Counted from the stretch's first letter, positions 16,886 through 26,656 are shown. The stretch: 64,000 nt of DNA from an uncultured Varibaculum sp. (GCF_902489465.1 NZ_CABTZZ010000006.1:15970-79969), one strand, 5' to 3'. Program-made: numbers and translations. Notes: generated by a model not told the origin, from the sequence alone.

Positions 16886-18208
16886 ATGCGCCGGCGTGCG
16901 CTGTTAATGGTTTTCCAGTCTGTCCTGGTTTCCCTGACCCTGCTGGGGTTGCCGCTGGCGATTTTGGCGCCCTCCTATGTGTGGCAGTCTAGCCAGACTG
17001 GTCAAGATCAACTCACGGTTAATCTTTCTCGTTATTTGGATCAGATTGGTACCCGCGATCTGGGGTATACCCGGCAAGCGGTTTCCAACTGGCAACGGGT
17101 TTATGCACCCGAGTCGGAAATCAGTATTGATCAACGGGAAAGACGGATCTATCACTCGGGCTCGGTAGACGCTAACTGGCAGCTGTATTCCCATGCCCGC
17201 AGTGCCGGTGGTGTTTATGTGTCTTTGCGTTCCTCGGCTCTGCCGGTGATTTGGTCGGCGGTGGGGGCGGTCTGTGCGGTGTTGATATGCGGAGCAGTAG
17301 CACTAGGTGCGGGTACTGCCTTTGCCTTCCGTGGTTCCCGACGCTTGGCGGCACCACTGATCTATCTTTCAGCCCAGGCTGAGCAAATTGGATCGGGAGC
17401 AGTCCAAGCTCGCATCCAGCCTACCGGGATTGAAGAAATAGACCTGGTCAGCGAGGAACTATCGCGGTCTGGGGAACGGATTATTGGCCGGATCGCTAAG
17501 GAACGCCAATTCGCTTCCGATGTTACTCACCAATTGCGCACCCCTCTCACTGCCCTGTCTATGCGGATTGAAGAAATCGAATACCTCACCGATGATCAGG
17601 AAGTACGCAGCGAAGCCGAAGCCTGCCTCGAGCAAGTAGAACGAATTACCCAAGTGGTAGAGGACTTAAAGAAGCGCGCCGCGCAAGCTAATCATGGAAA
17701 TACCCAAGCGGTGAAGATAGAGGATATTTTCCGTCAGCAAAAGAATGAGTGGGCATCCCAATTTGCAGCGGTAGGCCGGGAGATTGTTTTCGACAACCAG
17801 GTAACCGATCGTTTACCACTGGCTACTCCCTCCTCATTGTCGCAGGCAATCGCCACTTTAGTGGAGAACTCTTTGAAGTATGGGGCAGGTACGGTCACGG
17901 TTTCTACCCGTAAAGGAGTCTCTAGCCGCTCCATATTTGTGGAGGTTACTGACGAGGGCGAGGGCGTGAGCGAAGAAATAGCTCCCCATATTTTCCGGCG
18001 CGGGGTTAGTGGTCATGGCTCCAGCGGTATTGGGCTGGCGCTGGCGAAAGATCTGATAGAAGCCGATGGGGGGCGTATTGAGCTCACCAGTCGCCAACCG
18101 GTAGTATTCACGATTTCGCTTTCGGCGGTATCCGAATCTATGTCTCCGGACCGCCTCTTGCCGCAGGGAGGATTAGTGGTGGTGGGACGTCGCCACGGAC
18201 GGAAGTAA
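16886..18208 (+). CDS. Membrane sensor histidine kinase
   Basis: A 440-residue sensor. It has two membrane segments (about 6-28 and 115-140) with an extracytoplasmic domain of about 85 residues between them, then a HAMP-like linker, the phospho-acceptor His215 in DVTHQLRTPL, and the ATPase domain with the N-box NSLKYGAG, G1 DEGEGV, the F-box region HIFRRGVSG and G2 GSSGIGLALAK. All catalytic motifs are intact. It is translated together with the OmpR regulator upstream. The short sensor domain suggests an envelope signal, but the ligand cannot be inferred. Confidence 0.93.
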   Translation: MRRRALLMVFQSVLVSLTLLGLPLAILAPSYVWQSSQTGQDQLTVNLSRYLDQIGTRDLGYTRQAVSNWQRVYAPESEISIDQRERRIYHSGSVDANWQLYSHARSAGGVYVSLRSSALPVIWSAVGAVCAVLICGAVALGAGTAFAFRGSRRLAAPLIYLSAQAEQIGSGAVQARIQPTGIEEIDLVSEELSRSGERIIGRIAKERQFASDVTHQLRTPLTALSMRIEEIEYLTDDQEVRSEAEACLEQVERITQVVEDLKKRAAQANHGNTQAVKIEDIFRQQKNEWASQFAAVGREIVFDNQVTDRLPLATPSSLSQAIATLVENSLKYGAGTVTVSTRKGVSSRSIFVEVTDEGEGVSEEIAPHIFRRGVSGHGSSGIGLALAKDLIEADGGRIELTSRQPVVFTISLSAVSESMSPDRLLPQGGLVVVGRRHGRK

Positions 18209-18314
18209 GGTACTAGCGTAGATCGCTGTTACTGGTAGGGATAGGCTAGAGGAACGCTCACCCCGATTAATTCATGGCGAAATAAATGCCTGGTGCGCGC
18301 GGGTAAAAAGGTGG

Positions 18315-19595
18315 TTACCGCTCCTTTAGATCCAGATAATCTATAGCATCCGCTGTCGCCGTCAACGGCATAGGTAGCACTACCTGTTCGTCAGGGCGAA
18401 CCGCCAACTGGGTGCGGATATAATCTTTAACCGCTTTGCGGGTGTGGATATGATGGCCTGCTTTTTCCGACATAAACCAGCGATGCTCCAATACTTCATG
18501 GAAAATCTGGGCTGGCTCTAGTTTTGACCGTAAATCATCGGGAATCGCACTAATAGTGGGCAGGTAAACCCGTTCTAGCCAAGTGGTTGCCACCAGACGC
18601 AAAGGCATATTCTCCAGTTTCTTACGGCGTTGATAGGTCACAATATCGGTGTAGATCCGTTTGGCTTGTTCTTCTTGAACTTCCAGACCGGTTAGATCTT
18701 TTACTCGCCGCTGGAAATGACCGGCCTCGACTACCCGCGGAGCAAAACTTAAGAAATCTCCGTCCTCGTCACTTTCGATTTCTACCTGACCGATATCGAA
18801 ACCGAGTTGCCCGAGCCGCTCGGCCCGTGCTCCTACTCGCCAAATCTCATCGGCCGGGATACGTTCGGATCCGGTTAAATCATTCCAGAGATCGTGGTAG
18901 CGTTTCTCCAGGTAATCGCCAATAGTAGTGACGTCAAAGTCTTCATCTACCAACCCTCCGGCCTGTAAATCCATCAGTTCCCCGATAATGTTCATGGCGC
19001 CCAGAGAAACATCATATTCGCGGGAGCGGTCAGAGATATTGTCATAAAAACGTCCGGTTTCCGCATCTACCAGGTAGGCAGCATAGGTGCCGGCATCACG
19101 GCGGAAAAGGGTGTTAGATAGGGAAACATCTCCCCAATAAAACCCGTTTAGGTGTAGGTGAACCAGCAAGGCAACCAAGGAATCAAGTACTCGATTGAGA
19201 TGGTCTTTAGATAAATGTTTGGACAGTAACACCCGGTAGGGCAGGGAATACTGCAGGTGATGGGTAACGAGGGCGGCTGGTAATTCTTCGCCGTTTTCGT
19301 CGATTCTTCCCGCTACCACCGCGGCCACGGACACGGTAGGTAGATCTTTGCTTTGCAGTTGACGCAGCATTTGGTATTCATGCAGGGCGTGCTCTTCGGA
19401 AATCTCTTTTACCGCATATATTGCGCCCCCCGCCTTAATGAACCGCACTACGTGACGAGAAATTCCTCGCGGAAGAGCCGCTAGCAGCTTGTTTGGCCAA
19501 TCTTCCAAGGGTAGCGACCAGGGGAGAGTAGGAACTAAAGAATAGAAAGAGGAGGTACCAGAGGTAGTAACCCGAATTTTCTGTTTGCTAGGCAT
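18315..19595 (-). CDS. DUF4032 protein with kinase-like fold
   Basis: A 426-residue protein of the DUF4032 family, which is confined mainly to actinobacteria. The N-terminal half looks like an atypical kinase: FIKAGGAIYAVKEISEEHA carries a candidate nucleotide-binding Lys and Glu, and LHLNGFYWGDVSLSNTLF resembles the HxDxxxxN catalytic loop with DAETG as a DFG counterpart. The C-terminal half (about 240-426) is the DUF4032 proper. It has no signal peptide or membrane segment. The start is backed by GAGGAGAAGG. Substrate unknown. It is divergent from the Ser/Thr kinase gene. Confidence 0.8.
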   Translation of the reverse strand: MPSKQKIRVTTSGTSSFYSLVPTLPWSLPLEDWPNKLLAALPRGISRHVVRFIKAGGAIYAVKEISEEHALHEYQMLRQLQSKDLPTVSVAAVVAGRIDENGEELPAALVTHHLQYSLPYRVLLSKHLSKDHLNRVLDSLVALLVHLHLNGFYWGDVSLSNTLFRRDAGTYAAYLVDAETGRFYDNISDRSREYDVSLGAMNIIGELMDLQAGGLVDEDFDVTTIGDYLEKRYHDLWNDLTGSERIPADEIWRVGARAERLGQLGFDIGQVEIESDEDGDFLSFAPRVVEAGHFQRRVKDLTGLEVQEEQAKRIYTDIVTYQRRKKLENMPLRLVATTWLERVYLPTISAIPDDLRSKLEPAQIFHEVLEHRWFMSEKAGHHIHTRKAVKDYIRTQLAVRPDEQVVLPMPLTATADAIDYLDLKER

Positions 19596-19684
19596 TGTCC
19601 TTCTCCTCGTTATTGCTAGGACAATTCTGGCATAGGTAGTTGGGTAAGTGCGAACGCATTTAGCTAAACTCAGATAAAGAGAGT

Positions 19685-21388
19685 TTGAAAACAGTTAGGG
19701 AGACAGTGCTCGAACAGGAAATCGGCGGATACAAGGTACTTAAGGCCTTGGGCGCAGGGGGGATGGCGTCGGTTTATCAAGCTGAATCTCCCGATGGGAG
19801 CGAAGTCGCACTGAAGTTCTTGCACCCGCAGATTGCTAACGATCCCAATGCTCGCAAGCGTTTGCAACGCGAGGCAGATGCGATTAACCGAGTCAGCTCC
19901 TCTGGGGTGGCGAAAGTTTTTGAGGTAAACACCGCCGGACAAACCCCGTATGTGGCGATGGAACTGATTCGGGGGGTCACGATTGCCGAGGACGTGAGTG
20001 CCAATGGTACTTGGGATTTGCCTGACTTGATTGACTTGGCGCAATGGTTAGCAAAAATACTGGAGGAGTTACACCACGCCGGGGTGGTTCATCGTGATAT
20101 TAAACCAGCTAATATCATGATTGCGAAGCAAGGGCCGGTTTTGATTGATTTTGGGATTTCTCAAACCCCAGGTGCCGAACGTTTGACTGCCACCGGACTG
20201 GTCACCGGTACTCCCGGCTATATTTCGCCGCAGCTTATCCACGGCGAGGACGCGTGCCCGCGCGATGACTGGTGGGCTTGGTTGTGCGTGCTGCTGTACT
20301 GTGCAAGTGGGCATCCGCCCTTCGGGTCGGGCCCGGTGGAAGTGGTATTAGGGCGCATTAGTACCGGTAATCCCGACTTGTCAGGTTTGCCCGAGTCCTG
20401 GCAACGGGTTTTTGCGGCTGGTTTTCAGGTTGATCCAGCGCACAGAGCCGCTCCCCAGCAACTTATAGCGGCTTTGCAGGCAGTAAATGAGGGTAATGAC
20501 CCGGCACCTTATTTGCCGGCAGATTTATCAGCGGGAGCTACCCTTGGGGCTGAAGGAGTGGAGGCCACCTCTGTTTCCGGCCCTGAGGTGTTTCCTCCCG
20601 AGCAGGACACCCGACGTTATCCTCCTGAGGCGCCAGCGATTAGGGGGGAAGCCGATAAATTTTGGGAAGCAAATGGCGGTTATGGGAATAACTTACCTGT
20701 AGGCAGCGTGAATGAAGAGCCGGGAGTTACCCATTTTCGCGTTCCCGAAACTGGACACGCGGATGAGGTACCAGATTCAGCTGCGCAATGGCAGCCCCGT
20801 TATATTCCCCAAAGGTTACCACTGGCTTGGATATCGTGTGTGCTGTTGATGTTGGCCTTGTGTTTTGGGGTGGGCAGCTTCGCCCTGAAACAAGATACGC
20901 AATTAGGGTTAGACCCTTATCTTTATGCGGCAGCTTTGATGGCAATAGTTGCTATTCCCTCGCTTTTTGGGGTTTTCCGAGGGCGCTTGCGGGATGCCCA
21001 GCTGGCTTCAGGGTTGCTAAAGCCTCCCCGTCCAGCGCTTCGAGCCCAACCGGTTATCGGGCCACTAATAGGGGCGATAGTGGTGACCGTGCTGGTGGGA
21101 GCAGGGGTAGTGCTGCTAGGACAGTTCGGTTACCATCCGCTGGCTAAGGTAGCCTATCCGGTATTGCCTCAAGGCCTGCGGGAGCGACCGGAAGTTTATA
21201 GAGCGCTTCTATATTTGGCGTATTCACTGTACGGGATGATTATCGCGTTCTGTTCCCGGGCTTTCCGTATCGGGTTTGGCAGTATGGTTCGCTTATTAGG
21301 CGGAGCCGGGGCGCGTTTCTTTTGGTGCATAGTGGCACTGGCTGCAGGTGCCGGTTCGCAATACCTGGTAGTAAGTGGGTATTGGTAG
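19685..21388 (+). CDS. Ser/Thr protein kinase with five C-terminal membrane segments
   Basis: A 567-residue Hanks-type kinase. The kinase domain (about 12-275) has the glycine loop GAGGMASVY, VALKFL lysine, HRDIKPANI catalytic loop, IDFGIS magnesium loop and GTPGYISPQ activation segment, so it should be active. A Pro/Glu-rich linker (about 275-370) follows. The C-terminus has about five hydrophobic segments from residue 375 to 565, without the PASTA repeats of PknB. This would place the kinase domain on the cytoplasmic side of a multi-pass membrane anchor. The start is TTG 19685 with a TAAACT box 14 bases upstream; GTG 19706 is possible. A thiol-oxidoreductase gene follows, possibly in the same transcript. 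Confidence 0.88.
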   Translation: MKTVRETVLEQEIGGYKVLKALGAGGMASVYQAESPDGSEVALKFLHPQIANDPNARKRLQREADAINRVSSSGVAKVFEVNTAGQTPYVAMELIRGVTIAEDVSANGTWDLPDLIDLAQWLAKILEELHHAGVVHRDIKPANIMIAKQGPVLIDFGISQTPGAERLTATGLVTGTPGYISPQLIHGEDACPRDDWWAWLCVLLYCASGHPPFGSGPVEVVLGRISTGNPDLSGLPESWQRVFAAGFQVDPAHRAAPQQLIAALQAVNEGNDPAPYLPADLSAGATLGAEGVEATSVSGPEVFPPEQDTRRYPPEAPAIRGEADKFWEANGGYGNNLPVGSVNEEPGVTHFRVPETGHADEVPDSAAQWQPRYIPQRLPLAWISCVLLMLALCFGVGSFALKQDTQLGLDPYLYAAALMAIVAIPSLFGVFRGRLRDAQLASGLLKPPRPALRAQPVIGPLIGAIVVTVLVGAGVVLLGQFGYHPLAKVAYPVLPQGLRERPEVYRALLYLAYSLYGMIIAFCSRAFRIGFGSMVRLLGGAGARFFWCIVALAAGAGSQYLVVSGYW

Positions 21389-21491
21389 TGGAATCTGGGG
21401 AGTACGTTGCGCCCTGCCCGGATCAAGTGGGAGGATAGCGCGTCCTCGTCTATGCTTAAAGCAAGAAAATCAGCGAAGTTACGGGAAAGTC

Positions 21492-22397
21492 ATGGCACAG
21501 AAAAAAGGTAAAATGCAGGCCGCTAAGGCCAAAGGTTCATCGAAGAATGAAAAGAATCGGCAACAAAAAGTTTGGAAACAGGTAGAGACGCAACGGGAAG
21601 CCGCGCGGCGCAAGCAAACCCGTAAACGCGCGATAATCGCGATAGTTTCGGTGCTGGTGGTAGCGGCAGTCGCCCTCGCCGGATACCTGGTTGCCCAGAG
21701 CGGAAATGATAAAGCTAATGGGGAAGTGCTTTCCGGTCAGCACCCAGAAAAAATCGCTGCCCTGTCGGGTAAGGAAGCAGTTAATGCGGCGCAGGGGATT
21801 TTGGTCGGTAAACAGGGGGTTTATAAAGCCGAATCTGGAGTACCTACTATTGAGATGTGGTATTCCTATGGATGCCCGTCTTGCCTGGGGTTAGAGCACC
21901 AGTTGGGGAAGCAGATTATGGCTTTGGCTACCGAAGGTAAAGCCAATCTGGTGCTGCATACGGTGGTGACTCACGCCTTGCCCTGGACCGTGATTGCTGG
22001 CGACGCTTCCATGCTGGTAGCTATGGAGCAGCCAGACAAAGTGCTCGCCTTCCATCAAGCGTTGGTTGATACTGGATATAAGGTGATGTTTGCCAAAGGG
22101 GAGGAAGCCGGCTGGAAAGATCAAGGAAACTCCACACTGATGGCGGATCCGAACAAATCACTGGAAAAAATTAAAGAAGTTGCTAAGAAGGTTGGGGTTA
22201 AAGGCGAAATTATTAGCTCCTTTAAGGCCGAGACCCAGTCTGCACTACTTGAGAAGTGGCAAAAGCAATGGGCAGATGCCGCTGGAAAGCAGACTCAGGG
22301 GGTGGGTACCCCGATGTTTGCCTCCAATGGAAAGGTGATCGAAAAGCCGTACAAGAATGATGGAACTTTGGACGAGGACGCGCTACTGGGTAAATAG
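21492..22397 (+). CDS. Membrane-anchored DsbA-like thioredoxin-fold protein
   Basis: A 301-residue protein with a basic N-terminus, one membrane segment (about 47-66) and an extracytoplasmic thioredoxin-like domain. The active site is CPSC (128-131) in WYSYGCPSCLG, and the cis-Pro loop is probably GVGTPMFAS. This is the DSBA-like thioredoxin family (Thioredoxin_4), which oxidises or isomerises disulphides in exported proteins of actinobacteria. It may serve the secreted proteins encoded just downstream. I use ATG 21492 after GGGAAAG; the longer frame from 21375 overlaps the kinase gene and has no family similarity. Confidence 0.88.
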   Translation: MAQKKGKMQAAKAKGSSKNEKNRQQKVWKQVETQREAARRKQTRKRAIIAIVSVLVVAAVALAGYLVAQSGNDKANGEVLSGQHPEKIAALSGKEAVNAAQGILVGKQGVYKAESGVPTIEMWYSYGCPSCLGLEHQLGKQIMALATEGKANLVLHTVVTHALPWTVIAGDASMLVAMEQPDKVLAFHQALVDTGYKVMFAKGEEAGWKDQGNSTLMADPNKSLEKIKEVAKKVGVKGEIISSFKAETQSALLEKWQKQWADAAGKQTQGVGTPMFASNGKVIEKPYKNDGTLDEDALLGK

Positions 22398-22490
22398 CAG
22401 CGGTTTTGTTCATTGATAAAAGACATGGCAAACTAAAGGCGGCGTCTTTTTGAAGGCGCTAGGGTAGTGCTTATTTAAGCGCTTCCTAAG

Positions 22491-22566
22491 GCCGACTTAG
22501 CTCAGTTGGTAGAGCAGCTGTCTTGTAAACAGCAGGTCATCGGTTCGAGCCCGATAGTCGGCTCCA
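22491..22566 (+). tRNA. tRNA-Thr (anticodon TGT), CCA encoded
   Basis: A complete cloverleaf: acceptor GCCGACT/AGTCGGC, D arm GCTC/GAGC, anticodon arm GCTGT-CTTGTAA-ACAGC with anticodon TGT, a five-base variable loop AGGTC, T arm ATCGG-TTCGAGC-CCGAT, discriminator T and encoded CCA at 22564-22566. Anticodon TGT reads ACA (and with wobble other ACN) threonine codons. It stands between the DsbA-like gene and the surface-protein region. I see no repeat of its 3' end in the window that would mark an island junction. Confidence 0.98.
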
Positions 22567-22967
22567 CTTCGGCATTGGCGTCTGGTTTCTGTATACGGCA
22601 TAAATGGCAGTAAATGCCAGAACTCTTTAGGCTTAAAATATCTGTCTTGTTTACCTTTCAGTCTTGCCATGGCATGTTTCTTTTCTTCCCTGGGTGCAAA
22701 ATCGCCCTCCCGTTCGAGCGGGGAAAGAGTACTTTCGGGAGGGGGCGTTGCTGGGGGAGGTAGCTCCAGGAAACTTGACGTTAGGGCGGCGGAGTAAAAA
22801 CCGGGAAGTCGCTATTGTTGTCCCAAAATGTAATTCGGAAATAAAAATTATTCCGGTATTTTCAAAGGTAGAGGCTATATAGTATGGTGATATGTGAGAA
22901 GCTAATTAATGGGGCTTAATCGCTGTAAATAGGCGAAATATCCGCATTAACTCGTGGAGAGATAATC
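22567..22967 (+). promoter_or_regulatory. 401-base region upstream of the surface protein, with a structured hairpin and -10 box
   Basis: No protein gene is supported. CGCCCTCCCG (22703-22712) pairs with CGGGAGGGGGCG (22736-22747) with two bulged bases, enclosing GTTCGAGC and the small hairpin AAAG-AGTA-CTTT. A second small hairpin, GGAG-GTA-CTCC like, lies near 22755-22770. A TATAGT box at 22878-22883 is the best -10 candidate for the downstream gene, whose ATG has GGAGAG seven bases upstream. The hairpins lie upstream of that promoter candidate, so a role as a riboswitch would need a different promoter. I do not recognise a known RNA family. Confidence 0.4.
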
Positions 22968-25900
22968 ATGAAATCGGGATTGACTCGCGCAATGGAGCAA
23001 AATCGTAAACATCGTGTCTTAAAACTATTACTGCCTTTACTGGCCATTACTCTGGTTTTTGCGTTTGGCCCGCATGTCGGAGTTAGTTATGCCCAACCAG
23101 GTGATCAGGCAGCTCCTGTCCCTGTGCAGACAACTAGCGATCCTGCGGACACTGTGGCATCAGATCCAGCCGATGCTCCTGCGTCCGCAACTGGTGAAAA
23201 CCCCGATCCTGTGGATCCTGCGCCGCAAGCTGCCCCCGCGCAAGAACCGGGTGGTTCCGAGCCTGGAGAGGCTCCAGAGGCGGGTTTTCCCCTCACTAAG
23301 TTCCTAACTGAGGACGCAAAACTGTTCTACGGGGGCGCAGAGCTGACAAAAAACGCCGACGGGAAATATGTCGTCCACCCGGATACTCCTTACCAGTTGA
23401 AATTAGGGTTCGCCGAGAAACCTGGTGGCGAATGGCAAATACCTAGCAATACTGAACTCGTCTACGAATTGCCGGCTACCTTGCAGGCTTTCCCTATCGA
23501 AAAACCGATTGACTTCTCCATCGTTGCTCAAGGTGAAACCGTCATCGGCAATAGCTACTGGGTAACGAAAGACAATAAGATCCATGTAAAGCTGGCTGAT
23601 CATGAGAAGTTAACTGAATCCCAGCAGGCACAGTTTTATGTCACTTTGGATGTGAAGTTTGCAAAAGATGCCACCAAGATTGAACTGAATGATGGCATCC
23701 ACATGGATGTACTGATTTCAAATGATCCCGATTTGTCTATCACTAAGAGTGCCCGACATGATTTTTCTGCCGGTAAAGTGTTCTACACCCTGACGGTTAC
23801 CTCAATCGATACTAACGAAAATGTAGTGGTCTCTGACCAGATTCAAGGTGACGACACCGCACTGCACCTAGATGAAAATCCGAAGGCTTTCAAGATTAAG
23901 TCCACGAATAAGAAAGCGCCCAAACCTGGGGAATTAAAGATTGAAAATAATGGGTTTAGGCTGACTATCCCCAAGATGACTCATGGGGAGAAGGTTACGA
24001 TCGAGTACTCCGCCAGCGTTGATTACTCAAAGATTAACCCCGACGAGGCGGGAACCGCAGCTCAAACCGAGAATAAAGCCAATGTGCTTTCTGACCAGAT
24101 TCCTGCCCCCAAAGAAACCACTAATAACCTGGAGCATAAGTTAAAGATTGGTACTATCACCAAGAATGCTGGCTCCGCCGAAGAAACAGCTCCTAAGTCG
24201 GGAATCTACCAGCAGTCCTGGACCCTTAACGTAAATAAATACTCGAAGCTGAACGTAGCTGGCAATACCGTCAAAGACTCCATTCCTGAAGGGTTCCGCG
24301 AAATGATGAAGTATTCCGGAGACGGTATCAAGATCGTGGTGAACAAGGGGAAAGAGGACGCAGAGGGAAACTCTATCGAGAAAACCCGCGAGATTAAATG
24401 GGCAGACGTTGGCATCACCGATTTGGATACACAGTTCGAGTGGTCGTATGTGTTGCCCGGTACTGAAACTGACCCAGAAAACTCTAGTTACGAAATCACC
24501 TACACCACTGAAGTTGATGTCAATAAACAGATCGTGCCGACTTCGGTGAAGAACGGTGCTTCCAGCACTACCCCTCAAAACCCGAATGGTCCAGAGGAAG
24601 TCGTTGCGCCCACCATTAGGCTTACCCCTCCGCACGTCTTTAACGTTCAAAAGAAAGCTCTCTCCACTGATGCAGATGAGGTCACTTGGGAAGTAGCTGT
24701 CAATGTGGTGCCGCAAGGCTATGACTCCCTAGTATTGACGGATACTCTGCCTGCGGCCAAGAGTGGAGATAAATCTTTCCAGGACACGTTGAAAAAAGGC
24801 ACCAAAGTCACGGTTGAAGGCTTGCTCGACGGTGAAAGCTGGACGTTCGCGAAAGATGAAAAGAACCCCGACAGCGGATTTAGCATCACTTTCTACCAGG
24901 ACGAGGGAAAGACCAGACCTGGTCTAAAGCCCAACCCCGACACTGATGAAGCGGGCAATCCCGTTGAGCGCACGGTAAAACTTACTTTTACTACCACCAA
25001 TGACCAGGAGTGGGTAAAAGCCTACCGTGATGGTGACGAGAGCCTCTATCGGCACGTCAACCGGGTGAAAGCCACTGCCAATGGTAAAGACCGTACCGCC
25101 TCGGCGTCGGCTACCCCGGATCCCGAGGGGATCCACAAAACCTTCGACGGCATTAAATTCAAGGAAATCGGTGGGGTCGACTATCCGGTATTCAACTACC
25201 GGCTACGCCTGGAAGGGTTAGATCAGTACAAAGGGGACGCTTTCAAGATTACTGACCAGTTTGATGCTCAGCAGTTAAAGCTGGCGAACGACCCGAAGCC
25301 CAATTTGTCCGGGGTAGAGACTCTTAGCATTCACCAGCAAGCTGGCGAGATTATCTTCGAGATGGAAACCGCTAAATTGCCGAAGGATTCGGATGGCAAA
25401 GTGAAATCAGTCTACTACTTGGATTACTCACTAATTCCGGTTAGTAGGGATGCGCTGGATGCCATCAATAAGAACCCCGAAGGTTTAAAGGTGAGCAATA
25501 CTGCCACCTGGGGACCGGTGACCACGAAAGCAGTGGATGCCGAATATCGGTACGGCCCGCTCACCAAAGAGCTGACTGATAAGCCTACCAGCAGTAATAA
25601 TTACGAGGCTACTTTCAAGGTCACTATTAACCCCGGGGCACTAGATATTGCTGGTGGGGCGCCGACTGCGAACTTTAAAGACCAGATGACCAATCTGCGT
25701 CTGCAGCCGGAAACCTTAGAGATGACCCCGAAGGACTTCGACTATCATCCGGTCTATAAGGACGGGGTGCTCACTATGAAAGTTCCCAATAAACGGAAAG
25801 TAGTGGTCACCTACAAAGCGAAAGTAATCGGGACAGACCTGGTCAACTACGGTAACGAGGTTGAGGTAGGGAAGGAACAGTCCAAGGTCGAGGGATCCGT

Positions 25901-26501
25901 AGCCGTACGGATGGCTGCGGGCGGTAGCGCCCCCAACCCGGGAATCACTATTCACAAGCATGATTCGCGTGATCTGACTACTCAGCTGGAAGGTGCCGAG
26001 TTTGAGCTTTACCAGATTATCGATGGCGAGCCGCAACCGGTAGTTGGTAAACTTAGTGCTGACCAGGAAAAAGCGGAGCCCTTAAGGTTCACTACCGATA
26101 AGAATGGGGAAGTCACCATCAAGGGTGACCAGGGTAAACTCGGATGGTCGCTGCTGGTTAGCAATCAGAAAGATCAATATGAGTACCAGCTGAAAGAAGT
26201 GAAATCTCCTGAAGGCTACCAGCTGCTAGAAGAACCGCTTAGCTTTACTATTTGGGAAAATCCGGCAGATGAAAATCAGCAATATGACGGCGCTTACCTG
26301 TACGTGGCTAACGAGCCAAAACCGGGTACCGATATTCCGGACAATCCCGACAAACATGGTCAGCCTGACCAATCGGGTAAGTCAGGTAACGTGCAGCAGA
26401 AGCTAGAAAAGACCGGTGCACAAGTTAGCGTGGCGCTCGGGGCAATGCTGGTCTGCCTGGCCGGCGGATACCTGATCCTACGTTGCCGCGAACAGCGGTA
26501 A
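22968..26501 (+). CDS. Large wall-anchored surface protein with isopeptide-type domains and LEKTG sorting signal
   Basis: A 1177-residue exported protein. It has a basic N-terminus and signal peptide (to about residue 43, cleavage near VSYAQ), a Pro/Ala/Asp-rich stretch (45-105), then repeated Ig-like modules typical of isopeptide-forming fimbrial/surface proteins (for example YEITYTTEVDVNKQI, VKLTFTTTN, YYLDYSLIP). A Cna_B/SpaA-like domain follows (about 992-1115, ITIHKHDSRD to KEVKSPEGYQLLEE). The end is a sortase signal: LEKTG (1146-1150), a hydrophobic segment and RCREQR. No canonical pilin motif was found, so a fimbrial shaft role is unsupported; a tip or adhesin role is possible. No sortase gene is in the window. 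Confidence 0.88.
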   Translation: MKSGLTRAMEQNRKHRVLKLLLPLLAITLVFAFGPHVGVSYAQPGDQAAPVPVQTTSDPADTVASDPADAPASATGENPDPVDPAPQAAPAQEPGGSEPGEAPEAGFPLTKFLTEDAKLFYGGAELTKNADGKYVVHPDTPYQLKLGFAEKPGGEWQIPSNTELVYELPATLQAFPIEKPIDFSIVAQGETVIGNSYWVTKDNKIHVKLADHEKLTESQQAQFYVTLDVKFAKDATKIELNDGIHMDVLISNDPDLSITKSARHDFSAGKVFYTLTVTSIDTNENVVVSDQIQGDDTALHLDENPKAFKIKSTNKKAPKPGELKIENNGFRLTIPKMTHGEKVTIEYSASVDYSKINPDEAGTAAQTENKANVLSDQIPAPKETTNNLEHKLKIGTITKNAGSAEETAPKSGIYQQSWTLNVNKYSKLNVAGNTVKDSIPEGFREMMKYSGDGIKIVVNKGKEDAEGNSIEKTREIKWADVGITDLDTQFEWSYVLPGTETDPENSSYEITYTTEVDVNKQIVPTSVKNGASSTTPQNPNGPEEVVAPTIRLTPPHVFNVQKKALSTDADEVTWEVAVNVVPQGYDSLVLTDTLPAAKSGDKSFQDTLKKGTKVTVEGLLDGESWTFAKDEKNPDSGFSITFYQDEGKTRPGLKPNPDTDEAGNPVERTVKLTFTTTNDQEWVKAYRDGDESLYRHVNRVKATANGKDRTASASATPDPEGIHKTFDGIKFKEIGGVDYPVFNYRLRLEGLDQYKGDAFKITDQFDAQQLKLANDPKPNLSGVETLSIHQQAGEIIFEMETAKLPKDSDGKVKSVYYLDYSLIPVSRDALDAINKNPEGLKVSNTATWGPVTTKAVDAEYRYGPLTKELTDKPTSSNNYEATFKVTINPGALDIAGGAPTANFKDQMTNLRLQPETLEMTPKDFDYHPVYKDGVLTMKVPNKRKVVVTYKAKVIGTDLVNYGNEVEVGKEQSKVEGSVAVRMAAGGSAPNPGITIHKHDSRDLTTQLEGAEFELYQIIDGEPQPVVGKLSADQEKAEPLRFTTDKNGEVTIKGDQGKLGWSLLVSNQKDQYEYQLKEVKSPEGYQLLEEPLSFTIWENPADENQQYDGAYLYVANEPKPGTDIPDNPDKHGQPDQSGKSGNVQQKLEKTGAQVSVALGAMLVCLAGGYLILRCREQR

Positions 26502-26510
26502 TACTGTCTC

Positions 26511-26541
26511 AGACACGGGGCGGTAAAAGCGCGCCGTGTCT
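26511..26541 (+). repeat. Hairpin with GGTAAAAG loop just after the surface gene
   Basis: AGACACGG and CCGTGTCT form 8 pairs, followed after a G/G mismatch by GCG/CGC, with loop GTAAAAG. It begins 10 bases after the stop codon at 26501. It carries the GCGGTAAAAG motif of the mosaic repeat family and may terminate or protect the surface-protein mRNA, though there is no T-run. Confidence 0.65.
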
Positions 26542-26549
26542 CTGGTCTA

Positions 26550-26656
26550 CGCGGGGAATATATTTTTCCTCCCGCCCAAGAAATCGGGGAGAGACTAGAT
26601 CTCTCCCCGATTTCTTATGCCCACCGCGCCCACTCAGATAAAATATATCCCCCGCG
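26550..26656. repeat. Structured two-stem intergenic element, copy B
   Basis: The outer arms 26550-26566 and 26640-26656 pair over 17 positions with one A/C mismatch. The inner arms 26578-26594 and 26600-26616 are a perfect 17-base inverted repeat (AAGAAATCGGGGAGAGA and its complement) around loop CTAGA. The linkers, TCCTCCCGCCC and a 23-base segment beginning ATGCCCACC, match those of copy A at 12658-12764 in length and in most bases, while the arms differ in a compensated way. Total length is 107 bases in both copies. Confidence 0.8.

Noticed and set aside
18290..18330. GGTAAAAAGG near the DUF4032 stop as another repeat copy
   Set aside because: Only the A-rich core is shared; the flanking bases do not form the repeat hairpins.
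22491..22566. tRNA-Thr as an island attachment site
   Set aside because: I found no second copy of the tRNA 3' end and no integrase in the window, so an integrated element is not supported.
24141..24716. Long antisense frame inside the surface-protein gene
   Set aside because: It is the complement of a well-supported coding frame and shows no start signal or family motif.
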